This document shows positions 1 through 6,016 of a stretch of DNA of 6,016 bases, piece by piece (within the stretch, counting starts at the first letter, position 1; each line of letters begins with the position of its first letter). Under the pieces are notes generated by a model. It did no database searches, was not told where the DNA came from, and saw only the letters and a list, made by a program, of their open reading frames with translations. Source of the DNA: DASZHC01 sp035938215 (GTDB taxonomy: Bacteria; Verrucomicrobiota; Verrucomicrobiia; Chthoniobacterales; JAFAMB01); the NCBI GenBank assembly GCA_035938215.1, contig DASZHC010000080.1:1-6016 (forward strand), read 5' to 3'. A program made the position numbers and the translations under genes.

Positions 1-2653
1 TCTGGCTCGATGGGAAGCCGAAGATCTTTATGGGCAAATTCAGGATGCGCACGAGAACGATCCTGTGTTTGTGCTGCATGACGGTCCGCCGTTTGCCAAC
101 GGCGATGTCCACATGGGTACGGCCCTCAACAAGATTCTAAAGGATCTTATTGTAAAGAGCCGGGCCATGGCCGGTTTCAAAGCGCCTTATATACCCGGCT
201 GGGACTGTCACGGGCTGCCGATAGAGTTCAAGGTGGTGAAAGAGTCAAAAGGGCTTTCACCTTTGGAGGTCCGCAAGCGATCAGAACAATATGCGCGAAA
301 ATATATCGACGTTCAAAAGCGGCAATTCCGCCGCCTTGGGGTCTTTGGCGATTGGAGTCATCCTTATTTGACGTTTGATCCCTCCTATGAGTCGACAATC
401 CTGCGGGTCTTTGCGGACATCGTAGAAAAGGATTTGGTCTATCAAAGCAAAAAGCCCGTCTTCTGGAGCACAGGAGCTCAGACGGCCCTCGCAGAGGCTG
501 AGGTGGAGTACAGGGAGCGAACCGATCCGTCAATCTATGTCAGCTTTCCAATTCGAACCGGCCCGTTAGCCGGCCGGACTTCGATTGCGATCTGGACAAC
601 AACACCCTGGACGATCCCTGCGAATCTTGCCATCACTGTCCATCCGCACCATACGTACCTAGCCCAGAAATTCATTCATCCCGATCGGCCGGAACCCAGA
701 GATCTGCTTCTGGCTGCAGATTTGGTCGAGTCATTCGCTCGGGAAAGCGGCTGGAAACCGATCGGCCAGCCTTACGCAGCGCTTGCCGGCCTGGAAATGG
801 AAAAATGGGTCTGCCGCCATCCATTCCTGGAACGCGATTCGATCATCTTGATAGGCGAACATGTCACGCTCGATGCAGGAACGGGTTGTGTGCACACCGC
901 GCCAGGTCACGGCGAGGAAGACTATCAAATCGGCCTGAAATATGGTCTTCCGTTACTCTCACCTGTAGACGACAACGGCAGGTATACCGAAGAGGTGGGT
1001 GTTCCGGAATGGGTCGGAAAGTACGTTTTCGACGCCAACGCCGACGTCATAGCTCGGCTCGCCAAGGTAGGCAGTCTTCTTGGGCATGAGGAGTACCATC
1101 ATACTTATCCCTACTGCTGGCGCTCCAAGACACCGGTGATCTTTCGAGCGGTGGAGCAGTTCTTCATCAAAATTGCCAGAATCAAGGCCGCAGCACTTGA
1201 GGCAATCGACAAAGTCAAATGGGTGCCTCCGTGGGGGAAAAATAGAATCTACGCCACAACCGAATCCCGGCCCGATTGGTGTATCTCCAGACAGCGGAGC
1301 TGGGGTGTACCGCTCCCGGTATTCTACGAGGATGGAAAACCGATCTTGAACGCCGACTGGATTCGCAAATTCGCCCTTCTGGTTGAACAGCGCGGGACAA
1401 ACGTCTGGTATGAACTCGGAGATGCCGAGTTGGCCGTCGCTCTCGGCTTGCCCGGGGGGCTAACGCGCCGGAGCGACACGCTGGATGTCTGGATCGATTC
1501 CGGCGTTAGCCATGAAGCTGTTCTGCGCCGGAACAAGGCGCTACGCTGGCCAGCCGACGTCTACATCGAAGCCACGGATCAGCATCGCGGATGGTTCCAA
1601 TCCTCGCTGCTCACTAGCATTGCCATGAGCGGCCAGGCTCCATATCGGGAAGTCCTGACACATGGTTTTGTCGTAGACGTGGATAGCAGGCAGAAGATTT
1701 CGAAATCACAGCAAGGCGCCTACTCGAAACCAACAGAAGCTGATCACTACATTAACAAATACGGGGCAGACATAGTCCGCCTCTGGGTATCGAGCGTCAA
1801 CTACACTGACGAGGTTCCGTTCGGGGAAAAGATGTTTGATCAATTAACAGACACCTATCGGAGGATCCGTAACACGCTCCGAATCCTGCTGGCAAATCTT
1901 TACGACTACAACGCAGTCGCCGATCTCGTCGCAGAGTTGACCCTTGTCGATCGTTGGCTTCTGTCTCGTCTGCAACAATTGATCCGACACTGCCGGGAAG
2001 CTTATGCGCAGTATGAATTCCATAAGATCTACCACGCAATAAATCAGTTTTGCGCAGTTGATCTCAGCAGCCTCTATATCGACATCACAAAGGATCGGCT
2101 GTACTGCGACCCCTCTTCATCTCCACGACGGCGCGCCACCCAGAAAGTGATGTATCAGGCCCTGGAAGTCCTCACCCGATTGTTGGCGCCAATCCTGGTT
2201 TACACGGCAGAGGAGGCCTGGACGTATTTTGGCAAGTCGAAGTCGGTGCACCTGGAGCGATTCCCAGAGCCTGACCGCGAACAGATCGATTCATCAGCAA
2301 TGCGCGAAGTCGATTCTTTGCTTGCTGCCCGGTCCATCGTGTCGCAGTCGATTGAGACCGCCCGCCAACAAAAATTGATCGGGAACGCGCTCGAGGCGCA
2401 CGTCAAGCTTTCACTGCCGCATGCCGATCCAATCCACCAAATGCCATTGTCGGAAGTCGCAGAATTCTTGATTCTCAGCGATATCCAGTTACAGGCAACA
2501 CAGGATGAAACGTCCGCGATTGTGGCCAGAACTGCGCACCGGCGCTGCGAGCGCTGCTGGCGTCATCTGGCGACGGTAGGCATCTACTCAGACCACCCTG
2601 GGCTTTGCGATCGGTGCGCAAGTGTCGTGAGGGATCTCACTGTCGAAAGATGA
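1..2653 (+). CDS. ileS: Isoleucyl-tRNA synthetase, 5'-truncated by window edge
   Basis: Class I aminoacyl-tRNA synthetase that charges tRNA-Ile in the cytoplasm and edits misactivated valine. The reading frame is open from base 2 (LARWEAEDLYG), matching about residue 29 of E. coli IleRS, so roughly 28 N-terminal residues lie outside the window; the internal GTG at 65 is not the start. Visible landmarks: PPFANG followed by the HIGH-equivalent HMGT at 110-121; the threonine-rich editing motif TTTPWTIPAN near 596; the second editing block GTGCVHTAPGHGEEDY near 878-925; RPDWCISRQRSWGVP near 1270-1310; TLDVWIDSG near 1480-1505; DQHRGWF near 1580; the KMSKS-equivalent KISKS at 1694-1708; the anticodon-binding helical region after about 1850; and a C-terminal zinc finger with four cysteine codons at 2546, 2555, 2606 and 2615. 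The 883 visible residues plus the missing end give a normal family length. The stop overlaps the lspA start by ATGA, implying one operon and translational coupling. Confidence 0.98.
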   Translation, partial: LARWEAEDLYGQIQDAHENDPVFVLHDGPPFANGDVHMGTALNKILKDLIVKSRAMAGFKAPYIPGWDCHGLPIEFKVVKESKGLSPLEVRKRSEQYARKYIDVQKRQFRRLGVFGDWSHPYLTFDPSYESTILRVFADIVEKDLVYQSKKPVFWSTGAQTALAEAEVEYRERTDPSIYVSFPIRTGPLAGRTSIAIWTTTPWTIPANLAITVHPHHTYLAQKFIHPDRPEPRDLLLAADLVESFARESGWKPIGQPYAALAGLEMEKWVCRHPFLERDSIILIGEHVTLDAGTGCVHTAPGHGEEDYQIGLKYGLPLLSPVDDNGRYTEEVGVPEWVGKYVFDANADVIARLAKVGSLLGHEEYHHTYPYCWRSKTPVIFRAVEQFFIKIARIKAAALEAIDKVKWVPPWGKNRIYATTESRPDWCISRQRSWGVPLPVFYEDGKPILNADWIRKFALLVEQRGTNVWYELGDAELAVALGLPGGLTRRSDTLDVWIDSGVSHEAVLRRNKALRWPADVYIEATDQHRGWFQSSLLTSIAMSGQAPYREVLTHGFVVDVDSRQKISKSQQGAYSKPTEADHYINKYGADIVRLWVSSVNYTDEVPFGEKMFDQLTDTYRRIRNTLRILLANLYDYNAVADLVAELTLVDRWLLSRLQQLIRHCREAYAQYEFHKIYHAINQFCAVDLSSLYIDITKDRLYCDPSSSPRRRATQKVMYQALEVLTRLLAPILVYTAEEAWTYFGKSKSVHLERFPEPDREQIDSSAMREVDSLLAARSIVSQSIETARQQKLIGNALEAHVKLSLPHADPIHQMPLSEVAEFLILSDIQLQATQDETSAIVARTAHRRCERCWRHLATVGIYSDHPGLCDRCASVVRDLTVER

Positions 2654-3141
2654 AGTATTTGATCTATCTGAGTCTCCCTTTGTTAGGTTTGGATCAGCTA
2701 ACAAAATGGCTCGTTCGGCAACTGCTTCCGTATGGATCAGAAGTTCCTGTTATCCCCGGCTTTTTCAGTCTCGTCCATGTCTCGAATACCGGTGCGGCAT
2801 TCAGCATGTTTACAGGAAATAATATCTTTTTTGTCTGCCTCGCTCTTGCCGCTCTTGCCGTAGTGATCTTTTTGTTAGTTCGGGATAGCTTTGAGCACTC
2901 AATTTCGCGGCGAATGGCTCGAGCGACAAAGATTTCGTTTGCCCTGTTGATTGCGGGTATTTCTGGTAATTTGACTGATCGCGTTTTTTTCGGCGCGGTA
3001 ACCGATTTTCTGCACTTTTATGTGCGCGAATTCGCGTGGCCTTCGTTCAACGTAGCCGATAGCTGTATCTGTGTAGCAGCGGGCCTTCTCTTACTGGCAT
3101 CGGTTCAGAGAAGCCGCGAGGATATAAAAGAGCGAAGATGA
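2650..3141 (+). CDS. lspA: Lipoprotein signal peptidase (signal peptidase II)
   Basis: Inner-membrane aspartyl protease (family A8) that removes the signal peptide from diacylglyceryl-modified prolipoproteins just before the lipid-bearing cysteine. The 163-residue product has the usual family length and four hydrophobic segments (about 4-26, 58-78, 93-110, 133-152). Conserved motifs are all present: LDQLTKW (14-20), NTGAAFSM (46-53), GNLTDRVFFGAVTDF (106-120) and FNVAD (133-137). The predicted catalytic pair is D119 and D137. The ATG at 2650 is chosen because the membrane segment follows at once, as in the family, and it makes an ATGA overlap with the ileS stop; an in-frame TTG at 2605 would add 15 residues inside the IleRS zinc finger. 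The nearest purine run, GAGGGA at 2629-2634, is about 15 bases upstream, too far for a good ribosome site, so expression probably depends on coupling to ileS. The stop codon touches the left edge of the inverted-repeat region. Confidence 0.97.
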   Translation: MKYLIYLSLPLLGLDQLTKWLVRQLLPYGSEVPVIPGFFSLVHVSNTGAAFSMFTGNNIFFVCLALAALAVVIFLLVRDSFEHSISRRMARATKISFALLIAGISGNLTDRVFFGAVTDFLHFYVREFAWPSFNVADSCICVAAGLLLLASVQRSREDIKERR

Positions 3142-3160
3142 GGACACCGAGGAGAAGAAT

Positions 3161-3191
3161 TTCACCACAGAGGCTCGGAGGACACGGAGAT
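3161..3191 (+). repeat. Left arm of imperfect inverted repeat
   Basis: This 31-base arm matches the reverse complement of 3728-3758 at 26 positions. It reads as three 8-base units, CACAGAGG, CTCGGAGG and ACACGGAG, after an A/T-rich lead ending TTTCAC. A further partial unit, AGGACACCGAGG, lies outside it at 3141-3152 and resembles AGGACACGGAGA at 3179-3190. It lies between the lspA stop and the GxxExxY promoter. Confidence 0.85.
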
Positions 3192-3212
3192 AAAAATAAC
3201 TTGAAACAAACA

Positions 3213-3221
3213 TGTTATAAT
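3213..3221 (+). promoter_or_regulatory. Extended -10 promoter for the GxxExxY gene
   Basis: TGTTATAAT is a perfect consensus extended -10 element (TGn followed by TATAAT at 3216-3221) in an A/T-rich stretch that contrasts with its surroundings. No good -35 box exists at 16-18 bases; TTGAAA at 3201-3206 is only 9 bases away, so the extended -10 would have to do the work. The expected transcription start near 3228 leaves only about 7 bases before the ATG at 3235. The palindrome AACATGTT (3209-3216) overlaps the element and could be an operator, though 8-base palindromes are common. Confidence 0.6.
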
Positions 3222-3234
3222 ATATTCTCTGGAC

Positions 3235-3612
3235 ATGAACGAAATACTCAATCGTCTGAGCCGTGTCGTCATAGGACGTGCGATCGAAGTTCACAAAGAG
3301 CTTGGTCCGGGGTTGCTGGAGTCAGCATATGAGGAATGCTTGGCTCACGAGTTCAAAATGGTTGCGCTGAGGTTTGAAAGACAAAAGCCGATCGCCTTAA
3401 CGTACAAAACGGTGAGCCTGGAATGCGGCTACCGAATTGACTTTCTGATCGAAGATCGACTCGTAGTTGAGATTAAGAGCGTCGATGCACTGTTACCAAT
3501 ATTCGACGCGCAAATCCTCACCTACATGAGGCTCGCTGACAAACCGCTCGGACTTTTGATGAATTTTAACGCGCAAACCCTCAGAGACGGCCTAAGAAGA
3601 TTTATTCGTTGA
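3235..3612 (+). CDS. GxxExxY protein, PD-(D/E)XK nuclease-like, function unknown
   Basis: A 125-residue protein matching the GxxExxY family (TIGR04256/PF13366 by recollection) along its whole length. The signature is GLLESAY at 26-32, preceded by the typical IEVHKELGPG (17-26). A PD-(D/E)XK-like core is visible: YRIDF with D69, then VVEIK with E79 and K81, followed by DAQILTY (91-97) and GLLMNF (106-111). The core residues are intact, so a nuclease-like active site is plausible, but no function is established for the family to my knowledge. No signal peptide or membrane segment is seen, so it should be cytoplasmic. The ATG at 3235 gives the usual family N-terminus. There is no Shine-Dalgarno sequence before it; the likely transcription start is only about 7 bases upstream, which suggests near-leaderless translation. 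It lies 93 bases after lspA, inside an inverted-repeat pair, and is probably not a true member of the ileS-lspA operon. Confidence 0.93.
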   Translation: MNEILNRLSRVVIGRAIEVHKELGPGLLESAYEECLAHEFKMVALRFERQKPIALTYKTVSLECGYRIDFLIEDRLVVEIKSVDALLPIFDAQILTYMRLADKPLGLLMNFNAQTLRDGLRRFIR

Positions 3613-3727
3613 CTCACGTGTCCGCGGTGAATCCCGGTCGAGTCAAGACCTTAGAAACGACTTCATCGTTTGAGCCAAAGAACGCGGACTCGCGCCCTAT
3701 CAGCACCCGATTTTCCCCTCCCCCTAA
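3613..3727. other. Non-coding spacer with short inverted repeats
   Basis: Between the GxxExxY stop and the right repeat arm I see no gene. TTGACTC (3609-3615, overlapping the stop codon) is matched by GAGTCAA at 3640-3646 with a 24-base loop. AAACGA (3655-3660) pairs with TCGTTT (3666-3671) around CTTCA. A pyrimidine run, TCCCCTCCCCC, sits between GATTT (3709-3713) and AAATC (3726-3730). None has the GC-rich stem plus T-run of a standard terminator, so termination for either convergent unit is not explained by an obvious intrinsic signal here. Confidence 0.5.
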
Positions 3728-3758
3728 ATCTTTGTGTCCTCTGTGCCTCTGTGGTAAA
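3728..3758 (-). repeat. Right arm of imperfect inverted repeat
   Basis: Read on the minus strand this is TTTAC followed by the 8-base units CACAGAGG, CACAGAGG and ACACAAAG. It matches the left arm (3161-3191) at 26 of 31 positions. The two CACAGAGG units are identical here, so this copy looks closer to a regular 8-base tandem than the left copy. It begins about 13 bases past the amylase stop codon. Confidence 0.85.
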
Positions 3759-3770
3759 ATTTTCCCTCTC

Positions 3771-5888
3771 TCAATGCCCTCTGGGCACCGGTCGATGCCA
3801 ATCAAAATCCGCTGTCACTTCCTTGCCAAACAGATCCCTCTCAATTGCCCTGAATTCCAGTTCAGCAGCATTAGGAATGATTTCCCGCGGCGGAAACACT
3901 CGGAAAGGCGGCCCGTCCGCGGTTCCAAGAAACTTGTACACCGTTTCACCTTTTGCCCTGACTCCGAACGCTACGGATGGAACCATTCCAGAAGTAACCT
4001 CGGCCTTAACTTCCCAGCGATCCTCAAGCTCACTCGTACGGAACGCGGTGAGTCGCAGTTCACCCAGTAGTTCGGAGCCGGGCTCAATCGGATGCGGGTT
4101 CCGCACGACAAGGACTGACCATGCCGCGAGTTCGATCGAAATCGTGTTGTCAGGGCCGGGGCCGAAACTGATGCCTTTCGCTCCCGACGAATAGACTTTC
4201 TCCCAGTGGCCTGCCGGCGAGAACACTTTCACATCCGCCTTTCGCGTTTCAGAAGAATTATTCAATGCGACCAGCATTTCCTCAAAACTGTTCGGATCAA
4301 TTCGGGCAACGGCCAAGATACCAGGCTTGTCATCCGCATATTCAACTATTTGTATACCGCTTTGGAGCGGCGGATTGTTGCGCCGGACGGTAGCTATTTC
4401 GCGAATGGCGCGGAACAGGGGATGGTCCTCGTTGAATGCCGGCGCTGAGGCGTCCCCGCCTCCAATTCGCTTCTCGGCCAAGTATGCGGGCACTTTCGAC
4501 TCAAACATATCTTCGCGTGCCGCGACATCTCCTCCCTTTCCCGTAAAGCCTTGCTCATCCCCGTAGTAGATTGAAGGAATACCTCTGGTAAAAAACATCA
4601 GGGCGTGAGCTAGTATGTCCCGGGCAAGCAACTCTTCTCCAGCGGCCTCCGAAAGGTCATTCGATAAGAAGTAACCAATCCGCCCAATGTCATGATTGCC
4701 CAGGAAGGTCACGAGCCCGTATGCGTTCGCAGAGGGAGTGATGTAGTAGCTATCCTTTGCAAAAAACTCCACCAGGGACCGCGGAGTGCCCGCGCCGGTC
4801 GCAAATGCGTGCGCTGCGCGTTGAAATCCAAAATCGAGCACCGACGATAATCCGGCCCGGTGAACAAACTCCGAGACAAAGGCGGGATCGGGATCATATA
4901 CCTCGCCGAAAATAAAGAAATCCTTTCGGCCGGCATTTTTAGCAACTTCCGACATCGCCGGGATAAATTTCAGCCAAAATTCATTGTTAACGTGCTTGAC
5001 GGTATCGAGGCGAAAACCGGAAATTGGGAAGTTCTTGATCCAGTCCGCATAGATATCAATCATCCCTTGTACAACACGCGGCTGTTCGGTAAACAGGTCA
5101 TCGAGTCCGGAGATATCTCCATATTGCGCACTCTCTCCTCCTGTCGAGGCTTCGCCTCGGTTGTGGTAAACGGTGGGATCGTTCAACCAATCGGGTTTCT
5201 TAATCTTTCGATCGGCTTCGCTTTGAAATAAAGGAGGAATCGGGAAGCTGATATCTGGATCAAGCTTTGGGAAATCTGGCCTGTCTATGTAGTCGCGATC
5301 GTCAAACGGTTTTCCATCAGCGTCCCGGTATGGCTTCGAAAATTTGTATTGATACTCGTGAACGCCATTTTTCGGTTGGATAACATCAGCGGTATGATTG
5401 ACGACAATATCTAAAATTGTTCCAATCTTGTGCGCATTGGCGTGGTCGACCAGACGTTGTAAATCCTCTTTCGTTCCGAAATGCGGATCGACATCTGTGA
5501 AATCGAGAATCCAGTAGCCATGATATCCCGCTTTTGGGGCTGCGCCTTCCCCATAGTTCTGGACGGCACGGTTTTTAAAAATAGGTGTTAACCAGATTGA
5601 GTTGACTCCCAAATGGCTGAGATAATCGAGCTTTGTGTCGATCCCCTGAAGGTCGCCTCCATGGAAAAAATCGGAATTTGCAGGATCAAAACCGCTCACT
5701 TTTGGGTCATTCGCCGGGGCGTTTCCCGTGTCATTGCCAGGGTTTCCATTACAGAATCGATCCGGCATCAGCAAATAGATCAAATCACCTTGCTGCGCCA
5801 AACGAACACTCGGGCGGAAAAACGTTTCCTGTCCAAGCGCAACTGAACATCCCAGAATGAAAACGAAGGGGAACCAGAAAACTCGCAT
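3771..5888 (-). CDS. Secreted GH13 alpha-amylase-family glycoside hydrolase
   Basis: A 705-residue retaining alpha-glucan hydrolase, probably acting on starch or malto-oligosaccharides outside the cytoplasm; exact specificity cannot be read from the sequence. Residues 1-19 form a hydrophobic signal peptide with a likely cleavage at ALG|QE. The (beta/alpha)8 domain follows: calcium-site-like DRFCNGNPGND (43-53) and HGGD (76-79), as in CGTase-type enzymes; region VI GVNSIWLTP (94-102); region I DIVVNH (160-165); region V GLDDLFTE (261-268); region II GFRLDTVKH with nucleophile D295; region III FGEV with acid/base E329; region IV GNHD with D400; and region VII GIPSIYYGDE (436-445). All catalytic residues are intact. 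Residues about 500-600 look like the beta-sandwich domain C, and about 605-705 form an extra beta-rich, Ig-like C-terminal domain (YKFLGTADGPPFRVF, then LEFRAIE). The ATG at 5888 is chosen for the signal peptide; no ribosome site is seen at normal distance. It stands alone and converges on lspA and the GxxExxY gene. Confidence 0.95.
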   Translation of the reverse strand: MRVFWFPFVFILGCSVALGQETFFRPSVRLAQQGDLIYLLMPDRFCNGNPGNDTGNAPANDPKVSGFDPANSDFFHGGDLQGIDTKLDYLSHLGVNSIWLTPIFKNRAVQNYGEGAAPKAGYHGYWILDFTDVDPHFGTKEDLQRLVDHANAHKIGTILDIVVNHTADVIQPKNGVHEYQYKFSKPYRDADGKPFDDRDYIDRPDFPKLDPDISFPIPPLFQSEADRKIKKPDWLNDPTVYHNRGEASTGGESAQYGDISGLDDLFTEQPRVVQGMIDIYADWIKNFPISGFRLDTVKHVNNEFWLKFIPAMSEVAKNAGRKDFFIFGEVYDPDPAFVSEFVHRAGLSSVLDFGFQRAAHAFATGAGTPRSLVEFFAKDSYYITPSANAYGLVTFLGNHDIGRIGYFLSNDLSEAAGEELLARDILAHALMFFTRGIPSIYYGDEQGFTGKGGDVAAREDMFESKVPAYLAEKRIGGGDASAPAFNEDHPLFRAIREIATVRRNNPPLQSGIQIVEYADDKPGILAVARIDPNSFEEMLVALNNSSETRKADVKVFSPAGHWEKVYSSGAKGISFGPGPDNTISIELAAWSVLVVRNPHPIEPGSELLGELRLTAFRTSELEDRWEVKAEVTSGMVPSVAFGVRAKGETVYKFLGTADGPPFRVFPPREIIPNAAELEFRAIERDLFGKEVTADFDWHRPVPRGH

Positions 5889-6016
5889 AGTCGGGTAGCG
5901 GTGCGACCAGTTGCGAACGACGTTAGCGTCGTCCTCCGAAAGAAGCCCGTTATCGAGAACGATTCCTAGCGAGGCCGCGCCTTGGACGGGCGAGATGTAA
6001 GGATCTCAGGGTCGCG
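5889..6016 (-). other. Upstream region of the amylase gene, no clear gene
   Basis: No promoter matching the sigma-70 consensus and no Shine-Dalgarno sequence 5-12 bases before the amylase ATG could be seen. A GGAGG (minus strand, 5937-5933) lies 45 bases upstream, with a hairpin between it and the start. The frame in phase with the amylase is open from 6006 to 5889 (39 codons after a TGA at 6009-6007) but contains no ATG, GTG, TTG or CTG. Another minus-strand frame is open from the window edge to a TAG at 5968-5966 and could be the tail of an upstream gene, but 16 codons are too few to tell. Confidence 0.4.
5917..5932 (-). promoter_or_regulatory. Perfect 6-bp hairpin in the amylase leader
   Basis: ACGACG and CGTCGT pair perfectly around a 4-base loop (CTAA on the minus strand), 28 bases before the amylase ATG and directly after GGAGG. 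There is no T-run, so it is not an intrinsic terminator. It might be a leader structure or a small protein-binding palindrome; it could also be chance. Confidence 0.35.

Larger units (their letters stand above)
3141..3770. mobile_element. Putative cassette: GxxExxY gene between inverted repeats
   Basis: The interval between the lspA stop (3139-3141) and the amylase stop (3771-3773, minus strand) is taken up by one small gene with its own promoter, flanked by inverted copies of the same repeat. The core arms are 3161-3191 and 3728-3758. Weaker similarity runs outward from each core: GAGGAGAAGAATTTCACC on the left, and on the complementary strand GAGAGAGGGAAAATTTTACC on the right. No transposase, integrase or clear target-site duplication is visible, so calling it mobile is inference from the symmetry and placement. 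The alternative is that two dispersed repeats happen to sit beside the gene. Confidence 0.4.

Noticed and set aside
65..67. GTG at 65 as the ileS start
   Set aside because: Family-like sequence (LARWEAEDLYG) continues in frame to the window edge, and the HIGH-region strand would be cut short.
2605..2649. TTG start extending lspA by 15 residues
   Set aside because: The extension lies inside the conserved zinc-finger codons of ileS, has no LspA family counterpart, and the ATG at 2650 gives the canonical N-terminus and an ATGA overlap.
3201..3206. TTGAAA as the -35 box for the GxxExxY promoter
   Set aside because: The gap to the -10 is only 9 bases, far from the usual 16-18.
3091..3332. Small open frames on both strands over the left repeat and promoter
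   Set aside because: They overlap lspA or the GxxExxY gene in other frames and consist largely of repeat sequence.
3655..3671. AAACGA-CTTCA-TCGTTT hairpin as a terminator
   Set aside because: The stem is A/T-rich, only six pairs, and no T-run follows.
3141..3770. CRISPR array or complete insertion sequence
   Set aside because: The two repeat copies are inverted and about 540 bases apart with no spacers, and no transposase is present.
3609..4194. Plus-strand open frames across the spacer and the amylase 3' end
   Set aside because: They run through the right repeat arm and then antisense to amylase codons; composition is not protein-like and no family is recognisable.
4860..5231. 123-codon plus-strand open frame opposite the amylase
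   Set aside because: It is antisense to highly conserved GH13 regions and has no recognisable domain; a shadow of the real gene.
5966..6016. Tail of an upstream minus-strand gene ending in TAG
   Set aside because: Only 16 codons are visible and another overlapping frame is equally open; not enough to call.

Overview
The window is bacterial chromosomal DNA of moderate G+C with dense coding. It carries two ordinary gene blocks that converge on a small, possibly mobile insert. The plus strand starts inside an isoleucyl-tRNA synthetase gene (ileS, 5' end outside the window). That gene overlaps lspA, the lipoprotein signal peptidase, by four bases (ATGA), a layout seen in many bacterial ileS-lspA operons. 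The minus strand carries one long gene for a secreted GH13 alpha-amylase-family enzyme, which fills the right half of the window.

Between the lspA stop codon and the amylase stop codon lie about 630 bases holding a 125-residue GxxExxY-family protein, a PD-(D/E)XK nuclease-like fold of unknown function. It has a strong extended -10 promoter almost on top of its start codon. On both sides is an imperfect 31-base inverted repeat (26 of 31 identical) built on an 8-base CACAGAGG-like period. The outer edges of the repeats run close to both neighbouring stop codons, so the whole interval looks like a cassette placed between two convergent transcription units. This is the most interesting part of the window.

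The last ~130 bases, upstream of the amylase start, show no Shine-Dalgarno sequence at normal spacing. They contain a perfect 6-bp hairpin and a frame that is open and in phase with the amylase but has no usual start codon.

The organism cannot be named with confidence. LspA and an exported amylase fit a diderm bacterium. The form of the IleRS signature motifs (HMGT, KISKS) and a GxxExxY gene with this kind of repeat suggest a soil-type phylum such as Acidobacteriota or Verrucomicrobiota; this is inference from memory of those groups. The housekeeping genes (translation, lipoprotein maturation) have no evident functional link to the amylase beyond both relating to exported proteins.
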